From the NCBI GenBank assembly GCA_016234725.1, contig JACRAK010000019.1, positions 69,801 through 105,429 of the forward strand: a stretch of 35,629 nucleotides of DNA. The letters run 5' to 3'. The stretch comes from Candidatus Azambacteria bacterium (GTDB lineage Bacteria; Patescibacteriota; Minisyncoccia; GWC2-36-17; WO2-46-25). A program made the translations under genes and the position numbers. The notes under the pieces were generated by a model, which made no database searches, was not told where the DNA came from, and worked only from the letters and a program-made list of their open reading frames with translations. This document shows, piece by piece, positions 27,449 through 35,290 of the stretch. How positions within the stretch are numbered: position 1 is the stretch's first letter; the number at the start of each line of letters is the position of its first letter.

Positions 27449-29626
27449 ATGTTTTTAAGAAAGCTCGAACTGCACGGATTTAAATCATTTGCACACAATA
27501 CTACGCTTGAGTTTCAGCGCGGTATTTCTGCGATCGTGGGGCCCAATGGCGGCGGGAAATCGAACATTGCCGATGCGCTGCGCTTTGTGCTGGGCGAGCA
27601 GAGCATGAAAAGCATCCGGTCAAAAAAAAGCGAAGACCTTATTTTTTCCGGCTCCGCGACGCGAGGAAGGATGAGCATGGCAAACGTGACGCTTCATTTC
27701 GATAATCATGACAAAGCGTTTCCGGTTGATTTTGAATCGGTCATCGTTCAGCGAAAGATCTTCCGCGACGGCGAGAACCAATATTCCATCAATGGCGCGC
27801 AGGTGCGATTGAAAGATCTCGCGGAACTTATCGCAAAAGCAAAGCTCGGCTTGAAGGGATACACCATCATCAATCAGGGGATGGGGGACGCGATCCTTGA
27901 ATCATCGGCGAAAGAAAGAAAAGAAATTATTTTTGAGGCGTTGGGCTTGAAAGAGTTCCAGCTCAAGCGGGCGGATGCGATGTTGAAGCTGTCGCATACG
28001 ACGGTGAATCTTGAAAAAGCGGAGGGCATCGCAAGAGAGATCGAGCCGCATCTGAAGTTTCTCAAAAAGCAGGCGGAAAAGATCGAGGAGCGGCACGCTT
28101 CGGAAGAAAAGCTCGCGGCATTGGAGCGGACATATCTGCAAAAAAGAATGCGCGCGGTGAGCGCCGCAGTGCACCAACGGGAGGCCGAGGCATCGCGGGA
28201 AGAAACGCGCATCGCTGAGTTGCGCCATGCGATCGACGGCATTGCGCGCGAGATAGAAGAAAAACAAGGCGCGAGCACAACGGCGTTTGAGGGGGTTTCG
28301 GGGCTTGAAACGTCGCTTCTTGAAGAAGAGACGAAACGAAATGCGATCGAGCGCGAGATCGGTAAGGTGGAAGGAATGATCGCGGCATTTCGCGCGGAGA
28401 GCAATAAGGTCATCGCGATCAATGTTGCCTATGTGCGCGAACAGATGGAAGATCTGCGCCGCGAGCTTGCATCAGCGATGGAAGAACAGCAGGCGGATGC
28501 GATGCGGGAAAAATTACACGCATTCGCACATAAATTCGGCGTGTTGCTTGAAACGGTCCGTTCAGAGAAGGTAAAGGCGCCGCAAACAGGTGTGGATAAC
28601 TCGGCGCATCTCGCACAAGAGACCGCGCGGCTCGCGGAGCTTCTTGCGCAGTCCGGCGAGCGCGTGCGCTCCATAAAAGAACAGACAAAAAACACCTACG
28701 CCGCACACAGCGCGGAGCGCGAGAAAATATTTGAATTAAAGAACGCACAAAAAGAAAAAGAACACGCATGTGCGCGCGCGGAAGAACAGCGAAGCATGGT
28801 GCATAAGGAAATAGAAGAGCTCAATAAGGAAAAAGAAGTGCTTGATAAGGAAAAATTATTTTTGGAAAGCAAAGGAGCCGTTTTCCTTATCGAAGATGAT
28901 GGTGTCATGCTGACCGCCGATGAAGAAGAGATGAGGAGAAGCATCGAGCGGCTTCGTGTGCGGCTTGAGAACATTGACCTCATTGATGAGAACGTCGCCA
29001 GGGAGCATCAGGATACGCAAATACGGTATGATTTCCTTATTAAGGAAACGGAGGACCTTCGGCAGGCGATTTCCTCTTTGCATGAAGCCATTGGGGAGCT
29101 TGACGCGATCATCACGGGGCGCTTCAGGGAGGCGTTCAAAAAAATAAACGAGAATTTCCAGAAATATTTTTCATTGTTATTTGAGGGTGGTTCGGCGCGG
29201 ATCGAGGTTGTGGATAACACACAGGAAGAAACAGAGGAAGAAGAGGAGGGGGAGAAGCGGAACGCAAAAGAAGAATACGGTGTTGATATCGAGGTAACGT
29301 TGCCGCGCAAGAAGGCAAGCGGGCTTGCGGTGATGTCGGGAGGCGAGCGGGCGCTCACCTCGCTTGCGCTGTTATTCGCGCTGGTGTCTACCGCGCCGCC
29401 GCCGTTTCTCGTGCTTGATGAGATCGATGCACCGCTTGATGAGGCGAACTCATTGCGGTACGGGAAGATGTTGCACGAGTTGAAAGCGCATACGCAATTC
29501 GTGGTGATAACGCATAACCGCGAGACCATGCGGCAGGCAGATGTATTATACGGCGTAACGATGCAGGAAGACGGCGTGTCGAAGCTTCTTTCGATGAAAT
29601 TCGAAACGATGGCCGGCACCGTATAA
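27449..29626 (+). CDS. smc: SMC-family chromosome segregation ATPase, short (725 aa)
   Basis: MFLRKLELHGFKSFAHNTTLEFQRGISAIVGPNGGGKSNIADALRFVLGEQSMKSIRS...MSGGERALTSLALLFALVSTAPPPFLVLDEIDAPLDEANSLRY. Confidence 0.9.
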   Translation: MFLRKLELHGFKSFAHNTTLEFQRGISAIVGPNGGGKSNIADALRFVLGEQSMKSIRSKKSEDLIFSGSATRGRMSMANVTLHFDNHDKAFPVDFESVIVQRKIFRDGENQYSINGAQVRLKDLAELIAKAKLGLKGYTIINQGMGDAILESSAKERKEIIFEALGLKEFQLKRADAMLKLSHTTVNLEKAEGIAREIEPHLKFLKKQAEKIEERHASEEKLAALERTYLQKRMRAVSAAVHQREAEASREETRIAELRHAIDGIAREIEEKQGASTTAFEGVSGLETSLLEEETKRNAIEREIGKVEGMIAAFRAESNKVIAINVAYVREQMEDLRRELASAMEEQQADAMREKLHAFAHKFGVLLETVRSEKVKAPQTGVDNSAHLAQETARLAELLAQSGERVRSIKEQTKNTYAAHSAEREKIFELKNAQKEKEHACARAEEQRSMVHKEIEELNKEKEVLDKEKLFLESKGAVFLIEDDGVMLTADEEEMRRSIERLRVRLENIDLIDENVAREHQDTQIRYDFLIKETEDLRQAISSLHEAIGELDAIITGRFREAFKKINENFQKYFSLLFEGGSARIEVVDNTQEETEEEEEGEKRNAKEEYGVDIEVTLPRKKASGLAVMSGGERALTSLALLFALVSTAPPPFLVLDEIDAPLDEANSLRYGKMLHELKAHTQFVVITHNRETMRQADVLYGVTMQEDGVSKLLSMKFETMAGTV

Positions 29627-29654
29627 CGGGGCTTGTCCTGAGTTTATCGAAGGG

Positions 29655-29771
29655 TTGACCCCGTTAGAAGCTTTGCAATTGACTTCGGAAAACCGATGCC
29701 GTAGTCGTTAGACGGCTTCGCCTTTGCTCTTATACAAAAGCTTTCAACTATGAGCTTCTAACGGGGTTGAC
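29655..29771. repeat. Palindromic intergenic repeat family 1, copy 3 (inverted orientation)
   Basis: TTGACCCCGTTAGAAGCT / AGCTTCTAACGGGGTTGAC; reverse-strand core AAGGCGAAGCCGTCTAACG. Confidence 0.85.
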
Positions 29772-29824
29772 TATTTGCGGGTAATCGTATACCTTAGGGG
29801 AGATATTAGTTTTTAGAGGAACGC

Positions 29825-30151
29825 ATGCTTACTATCAGATTACAGCGCACCGGAAAGAAAAACGAACAGCATTTCCGCGTTGCGGTGATGGAAAAGACCA
29901 GATCAGCGAAAGGAAAGGCAATGGAAGTTGTCGGGTTTTTGAATCCGCGCAAAAAAGAACGCGCATTTAAAAAAGAGCGCATTTTGCATTGGATCTCAAA
30001 AGGCGCACAGCCGTCCGATACCGTGCATAATCTTTTGGTCACTGAAAAAATAATCGAAGGAACAAAGATACCGAAGCACAAAACGCCGCCAAAGAAAGAA
30101 GCTCCGGCGACAGGAGCGGAGGCGAAGTCGGCAGAAGAGCCAGCCGCGTAA
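29825..30151 (+). CDS. rpsP: 30S ribosomal protein S16
   Basis: MLTIRLQRTGKKNEQHFRVAVMEKTRSAKGKAMEVVGFLNPRKK... Confidence 0.95.
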   Translation: MLTIRLQRTGKKNEQHFRVAVMEKTRSAKGKAMEVVGFLNPRKKERAFKKERILHWISKGAQPSDTVHNLLVTEKIIEGTKIPKHKTPPKKEAPATGAEAKSAEEPAA

Positions 30152-30154
30152 GAA

Positions 30155-30271
30155 GTGAACCCCATTACAAGTTTATATGAAGTATTTTTTTATTGATGCA
30201 AGCCGTAAGGCGGCTTCACCTCGGCGCTCTATTAAAGAAAAAGGCATTGATGAACTTGTAACGGGGTGAAC
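30155..30271. repeat. Palindromic intergenic repeat family 1, copy 4 (inverted orientation)
   Basis: GTGAACCCCATTACAAGTTTA / TGAACTTGTAACGGGGTGAAC; core AAGCCGTAAGGCGGCTT. Confidence 0.85.
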
Positions 30272-30384
30272 GGAAGCGATGAATGTGGTAGAATGAAAGC
30301 ATAGAAAAAACGGTCCGTTTAGGTGTTTAATCTGAAGGTCGAGCGGCCGTTACGGTACAAGTTACGAATTATCCGAAAAAGAAC

Positions 30385-30699
30385 ATGGAGAATCATGCAG
30401 ATCGAGAATTCCTTGAAACGCTTGTAAAAGCGATCGTTGGAAATCCTGACGGCGTCAAAGTCGACAGGAGAGTAGACGAAATGGGCGTATTGTTAACGCT
30501 TCAAGTCAGCAAGGAAGATATGGGCGTAGTGGTCGGCAAGCAGGGGTCTACGGCGAAAGCCATCAGAACACTGCTTCGGATCGTCGGCGCGAAAAACAAT
30601 GCGCGGGTGAATCTTAAGATCGAGGAACCGGAAGGGTCAACACGGGTTCCGCGGGAGACGAGTGATGTGGAAGAAGTGATCAGCGGCATTAAGCTGTAA
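30385..30699 (+). CDS. KH domain RNA-binding protein (KhpA/YlqC-like)
   Basis: REFLETLVKAIVGNPDGVKVDRRVDEMGVLLTLQVSKEDMGVVVGKQGSTAKAIRTLLRIVGAKNNARVNLKIEEP. Confidence 0.9.
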   Translation: MENHADREFLETLVKAIVGNPDGVKVDRRVDEMGVLLTLQVSKEDMGVVVGKQGSTAKAIRTLLRIVGAKNNARVNLKIEEPEGSTRVPRETSDVEEVISGIKL

Positions 30700-30708
30700 C
30701 CATCAACC

Positions 30709-30743
30709 AAAACAAAAGCCCCCGCTCGGGGGTTTTTGTTTTT
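30709..30743 (+). terminator. Rho-independent terminator
   Basis: AAAACAAAAGCCCCCGCTCGGGGGTTTTTGTTTT. Confidence 0.88.
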
Positions 30744-30777
30744 AGCTCGAAAAGCAAGTTTGATGTAAGATAAATAT

Positions 30778-31476
30778 ATGAGATTCGACATTATTACTGT
30801 GTTTCCCGAGATATTCGATTCGTATTTTGGCGCGTCTATTATTAGGCGCGCACAGCAAAAAAAGCTTGTGGAGATACACGCCCATAACCTGCGTGATTTT
30901 GCTCTGGATAAGCATAAAAAAGTGGACGATCGGCCGTATGGCGGGGGAGCGGGAATGGTTCTTTTGGCGGAGCCGTTGCTTCGCGCGATGGCATTCGTTA
31001 CAAAAAAAATAGGCAGAAAAAAGTGCAAGGTGGTCATACTTTCTGCGAAAGGGAAACAATTCACCCAGGCAATGGCGTATACGTGGGCGAAGAAATATAA
31101 AAATATCGTATTCATCACGGGCCGATATGAAGGCATTGATGAGCGCGTGAAAAAAGCGTTGCGCGCCGAGGAGGTCTCTATCGGGCCGTATGTGCTTACC
31201 GATGGCGATGTGGCCGTGATGACGATCGTTTCCTCGGTCGCGCGGCTGGTGCCCGGCGTTATTGCATTCGAATCATTACAGGAAGAATCCCATTGGAACA
31301 CTTTGCTTAAGCGCGAAAAGGGGACGGACACGAAAGAAACCGGGTTGGAATATCCGCATTACACACGTCCGGAGGTGCTTATATATGGCGGCAAGAAGTA
31401 CCGAGTGCCTAAAGTGCTTTTGTCCGGCGACCATAAAAAAATTGAGGAGTGGCGGAAGCGGCAGAGGATTCATTGA
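30778..31476 (+). CDS. trmD: tRNA (guanine37-N1)-methyltransferase TrmD
   Basis: MRFDIITVFPEIFDSYFGASIIRRAQQKKLVEIHAHNLRDFALDKHKKVDDRPYGGGAGMVL...ITGRYEGIDERV...GPYVLTDGDVAVM. Confidence 0.97.
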   Translation: MRFDIITVFPEIFDSYFGASIIRRAQQKKLVEIHAHNLRDFALDKHKKVDDRPYGGGAGMVLLAEPLLRAMAFVTKKIGRKKCKVVILSAKGKQFTQAMAYTWAKKYKNIVFITGRYEGIDERVKKALRAEEVSIGPYVLTDGDVAVMTIVSSVARLVPGVIAFESLQEESHWNTLLKREKGTDTKETGLEYPHYTRPEVLIYGGKKYRVPKVLLSGDHKKIEEWRKRQRIH

Positions 31477-31510
31477 AAAAAGACCCGCAGAGTTTCTGCG
31501 GGTCTTTTTA
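31476..31510. terminator. Terminator between trmD and the convergent hypothetical gene
   Basis: AAAAAAGACCCGCAGA-GTT-TCTGCGGGTCTTTTTA. Confidence 0.9.
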
Positions 31511-31519
31511 TGGTGCGTG

Positions 31520-32356
31520 TTAGCAATGGTATCCATGGCGGATGCGGACGAGGTCATAGACCATGTCGCAAAACCGCCGTAGCGTGAATTCTCTTGACGC
31601 GACCTCATGATGCGAATATTTCTGGTAAAAAGGATCGTCTTTCCCAATGCCTTCAAATGCGTGCAATGCAAGGCCGTGCATTACATTGAGCGATTCCAGT
31701 CCGAACCGCTCTTCAATGGGTTTTCCGATGCAGAAATCCATGCCCCTGATGTCTGCGTGGAAAAATTCATAACACGGGGTATCAATGGTGATCAGCGCTC
31801 CTTCCGCTCTCTTTTTTCTGCTCACGGTGCGTTGGCCGCGGAACATGCCCCAGATGAAGCGATGGACATGCTTTCGCTTCGGCAGGATAAGCCGATGTTT
31901 TACAAGCGATACGATATCTCGCGCGAGCGCGAGATATTCTTCTTCTTTGCCGAGAGAGAATCGCGTATCGTTAAACTCTTGCGCTTTGTAGATCGTAACG
32001 GCGTGCCCGTTGACGCGCTCATGTCTGATGAGGTCATGCGGGAAGGGGAACAACATTTTGATTCCCGCGTCGGCACTTTCAAGGTGGTTGCCGTGTTTGG
32101 CGTTAGTCATTTCATGTTCGGGGATCTTCCATACGTGGGGAATGGGTGTTTCTATGACCTTGTCCGTTGGGTCGACGCCGTTCATTAGTATCGCCCGCGC
32201 TTTGTGCCTCTTTTCTCGTACGCTCTCCTCCGTTTCTCTGGCGTTGTTCTTGTTCTCGTCGTCGTTGCCCTTGAGGAACATAATCACTTTTGCCGTGTCC
32301 CTGTGAAAGACCCTTTCATTGGTAATACCAAGCGCCGCGATGCGGTTTTTGCCCAT
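31520..32356 (-). CDS. Hypothetical protein, 278 aa
   Basis: Long ORF with good SD (aaaggaggtgcc on the minus strand) facing a terminator; no family recognised. Confidence 0.7.
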   Translation of the reverse strand: MGKNRIAALGITNERVFHRDTAKVIMFLKGNDDENKNNARETEESVREKRHKARAILMNGVDPTDKVIETPIPHVWKIPEHEMTNAKHGNHLESADAGIKMLFPFPHDLIRHERVNGHAVTIYKAQEFNDTRFSLGKEEEYLALARDIVSLVKHRLILPKRKHVHRFIWGMFRGQRTVSRKKRAEGALITIDTPCYEFFHADIRGMDFCIGKPIEERFGLESLNVMHGLALHAFEGIGKDDPFYQKYSHHEVASREFTLRRFCDMVYDLVRIRHGYHC

Positions 32357-32460
32357 GGGGCACCTCCTTTAATTGTTAAACAGCGTTTGCTTCATACATA
32401 CTGCTTTTTCCTTGCGGAGTCAATGATAAAAAAGGGCTTAAAGACGGGATTGTGAGGGGC

Positions 32461-32488
32461 TTGACATGGGAAAAAATAAGAGTAGAAT
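32461..32488 (+). promoter_or_regulatory. 16S rRNA promoter TTGACA-N16-TAGAAT
   Basis: Consensus -35, good -10, ~75 nt upstream of the 16S 5' end. Confidence 0.8.
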
Positions 32489-32544
32489 GGTTTGGTAATG
32501 ATTGCCCTTTGACAATCAAGCAAGCTAAATTTTGAGTTTCGTAG

Positions 32545-32555
32545 AGAAGTCTTGA
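32545..32555 (+). other. 5' half of a putative pre-16S processing stem
   Basis: AGAAGTCTTGA is exactly complementary to TCAAGACTTCT at 35219-35229 across the gene. Confidence 0.65.
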
Positions 32556-33715
32556 TCTCTTTTTACTAAGAGTTTGATTCTAGCTCAGGATGAACGCTGG
32601 CGGTGTGGATAAGGCATGCAAGTCGAGCGGCTTTTCTTACTTTCGCAAGAAAGTTTGAAAGGTAGCGGCGAACGAGCTAGTAACACATTGGTACGTACCC
32701 CGAAGTCAGGTATAACTTGCCGAAAGGCAGGCTAATTCCTGATGGTCTCTACCGTAACAGGATGAGTAAAGAAGCAATTCGCTTCGGGAGCGGCCTATGG
32801 CCTATCAGCTAGTTGGTGAGGTAATGGCTCACCAAGGCTATGACGGGTAGGGGGCGTGAGAGCGCGACCCCCAGCGATGGGACTGAGACACGGCCCATAC
32901 TCCTACGGGAGGCTGCAGTCGAGAATCTTCCACAATGGGCGAAAGCCTGATGGAGCGACACCGCGTGTGGGATGAAGGTCTTCGGATCGTAAACCACTTT
33001 TTTATGGGATGAACCTTCGGGTGACAGTACCATAAGAATAAGAGGTTGCTAACTCTGTGCCAGCAGCAGCGGTAATACAGAGACCTCAAGCGTTATCCGG
33101 ATTTATTGGGCGTAAAGAGTCTGTAGGCGGTTTGCGTTTCTCTCCGCAAGGGGAGAACTTCAAGTCTGGTGTTAAATCTCAGAGCTCAACTCTGAAACCG
33201 CATCGGATACTGACAAACTTGAGAGCAGGAGAGGTGTGTAGAACTTATGGTGTAGGGGTGAAATCCGTTGATATCATAGGGAATACCAAAGGCGAAGGCA
33301 TCACACTGGCCTGACTCTGACGCTGAGAGACGAAAGCGTGGGGAGCAAAAAGGATTAGATACCCTTGTAGTCCACGCCCTAAACGATGAGTGCTAGCTAT
33401 TTGAAGTATCGACCCTTCAAGTGGCGAAGCTAACGCGTTAAGCACTCCGCCTGGGAAGTACGGCCGCAAGGCTAAAACTCAAAGAAATAGACGGGGACTC
33501 GCACAAGCAGTGGAGCATGTGGTTTAATTCGTCGGTAACCGATAACCTCACCAGGGCTTGACATGTACATGAAAGCCGTATGAAAGTATGGCCCTCTCAC
33601 AAGGACATGTGCACAGGTGCTGCATGGTTGTCGTCAGTTCGTGCCGTGAGGTGTTCCGTTAAGTCGGGAAACGAACGCAACCCCTATTGCCAGTTACAAG
33701 TGTCTGGCGAAACCG

Positions 33716-33851
33716 CCCCCCACTTTGCGCACAAAGTGCGCTAGAAAGTAGCGAGTAGTATGTAGCGAGTAGTGAAATGCATTCCGCGTTTTCTACTCCC
33801 TATGTTCTACTTTCTACTCGCTAGCGTTCGCTTTGCGAATAAAGTGGGGGG
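33716..33851 (+). other. Expansion of 16S helix 40 (V7 region) folding as a four-way junction with heptad-repeat arm
   Basis: CCCCCCACTTT/AAAGTGGGGGG base stem; GCGCAC-AAA-GTGCGC and TTCGC-TTT-GCGAA side hairpins; central GTAGCGA/GTAGTAT heptads pairing with CTACTCC/CTATGTT/CTACTTT heptads. Confidence 0.8.
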
Positions 33852-34470
33852 AGGAAGGAGGGGATGACGTCAAATCAGCATGGCCCTTTGATGCCCTGGG
33901 CCACACACATGCTACAATGGGAGGTACAATGGGTTGCCAAACCGTAAGGTGGAGCTAATCCCATCAAAACCTTCCTCAGTTCAGATTGAGGTCTGCAACT
34001 CGACCTCATGAAGATGGAATTGCTAGTAATCGCGGAACAGCAAGCCGCGGTGAATACGTTCTCGAGTCTTGTACTCACAATAAAAGCGCCAAGCAGCTTA
34101 GTTTTCTAAGCGGTTCAAATCCGTTTCTCTCTAACCGTTTGAGAGCATAGCCGAAGGATAGCGCATTGCCGCGAGGAAATGCGTGGAGGATCTTGAGGCA
34201 AAAGACAGCCCGAACATAAAAGAACCGGTCGACCTGCCAGTGGGTGGTGAGGGCAGGGAAGATCCGAAGAAAAGTTCGTTTGGGATGTCCGGAATAGAAA
34301 ATGAAGTGACCTTGGGAGATCTGATGGTTTGCGTTAGAATGAAACAACTGACCCCGGTAGTAGAACCTTCGGTTCACTACGGGGCAGGCGCAGCGTCAGA
34401 AGTCAGCTGGATCGTAGTAGTCGAAGCACATAAGAATTTATGTGCTCGATGAAGGCATCCACTCAATCAT

Positions 34471-34899
34471 ATGCTTACAGCAGATTACATTGTCGGTTTA
34501 GTTGATGGTGAAGGCAGTTTTACTGTTTACGTGAGGAATCCTGAAGATTTCTCGCCGCGTAAACGAAGGGTAAAAGTGGAACCGAGGTTTTATATAAAGC
34601 TCGTGGAGAAAGATAAGAAAATTCTCTACGAACTGAAGAAATTCTTCGGCTGCGGGAATGTCTATTTTCAAAAAGATATTCGCGCGAACCATCAGCAGTG
34701 CTATCGGTATGAGGTGGCGAATCGAACGCATCTTAAAGAGATTATCATTCCGTTTTTTCGGAAAAACGATCTCCGATTTCCGTCAAAGCAGAAAGATTTC
34801 AAAATCTTTTGCTCATTGATAGACATGATGCGGACAGGAAATCATCTTACTGAGAAAAGACAAGCCAAAATGTATCTGTTAAAGCAGAAAATGCATTGA
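34471..34899 (+). CDS. LAGLIDADG homing endonuclease (single motif), intron-encoded
   Basis: MLTADYIVGLVDGEGSFTVYVRNPE...FYIKLVEKDKKILYELKKFFGCGNVYFQKD...RYEVANRTHLKEIIIPFF...FKIFCSLIDMM. Confidence 0.92.
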   Translation: MLTADYIVGLVDGEGSFTVYVRNPEDFSPRKRRVKVEPRFYIKLVEKDKKILYELKKFFGCGNVYFQKDIRANHQQCYRYEVANRTHLKEIIIPFFRKNDLRFPSKQKDFKIFCSLIDMMRTGNHLTEKRQAKMYLLKQKMH

Positions 34900-34901
34900 G
34901 C

Positions 34902-34934
34902 TCGCCGCATACGGGAAATCCGTCCGTGCGGTGG
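34902..34934 (+). other. Group II intron domain V-like hairpin
   Basis: UCGCCGCA-U-ACGG-GAAAU-CCGU-CC-G-UGCGGUGG: CGC triad with G.U wobble, 2-nt CC bulge, short GAAA-containing tip. Confidence 0.72.
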
Positions 34935-35218
34935 GAACATACATTCTTAGTTTCAAAGAACATAATCGCCCGTCACACCAGGGAAGTCGGTAATGCCCGA
35001 AGTGCCACGTTTATTCGAGGTCCTAAGGCAGGATCGATGACAAGGGTGAAGTCGTAACAAGGCATGCGTAGCGGAAGCTGTGCATGGATCACCTCCTTTT
35101 TAGGGAGTTTTCTCTCTAAAAAGGTCGATGTTTTATTCTCTTTTTATTAAGGGTTAAGACCATATGATGGCTGGCCAATCACATCACAAACATTGGCAAC
35201 GCCGCGCAAGCGGCGGGG

Positions 35219-35229
35219 TCAAGACTTCT
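35219..35229 (+). other. 3' half of the putative pre-16S processing stem
   Basis: Complement of 32545-32555. Confidence 0.65.
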
Positions 35230-35240
35230 TTAAGACACTC

Positions 35241-35281
35241 AAAACAACAAACACCACGGTAAAACGCGGTGTTTGTTGTTT
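35241..35281 (+). terminator. Terminator of the 16S transcription unit
   Basis: AAACAACAAACACCACG-gtaaaa-CGCGGTGTTTGTTGTTT. Confidence 0.85.
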
Positions 35282-35290
35282 CTGAATAGG

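Larger units (their letters stand above)
34079..34966 (+). mobile_element. Putative group II intron (LAGLIDADG-encoding) in the 16S rRNA gene between E. coli-equivalent C1399 and C1400
   Basis: Splits TGTACTCAC from CGCCCGTC; domain V at 34902-34934; domain III-like GGATCGTAGTAGTC at 34409; EBS1-like hairpin at 34233-34257; ends ...CATAAT. Confidence 0.75.
32563..35102 (+). rRNA. 16S ribosomal RNA, interrupted by an intron and carrying an expanded helix 40
   Basis: agagtttgattctagctcaggatgaacgctggcgg; actcctacgggaggctgcag; gtgccagcagcagcggtaatac; attagatacccttgtagtcc; gatgacgtcaaatcagcatggccc; cgcccgtcacacc; gaagtcgtaacaaggc; ggatcacctcctttt. Confidence 0.97.

Noticed and set aside
31607-32188. 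193-aa + strand ORF overlapping the hypothetical minus-strand gene
   Set aside because: No SD; the minus-strand ORF is longer and has a strong SD and a matching terminator.
17586-32612. DnaA-box-like TTATCCACA/TGTGGATAA at 17586, 28591, 29209 and 32604
   Set aside because: Isolated single boxes, three inside genes, with no dnaA/dnaN, AT-rich DUE or cluster; no origin call.
34084-34120. tRNA-like text in the intron (CTTAG-TTTT-CTAAG followed by CGGTTCAAATCCG)
   Set aside because: Stems are too short, no acceptor stem or D arm fits, and it lies in the region expected to be intron domain I.
34079-34966. Group I intron interpretation (LAGLIDADG ORFs are usual there)
   Set aside because: No recognisable P7/R-S core, no exon U at the inferred junction and no terminal omega-G, whereas DV-, DIII- and EBS1-like elements are present. 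A CM search is still needed.
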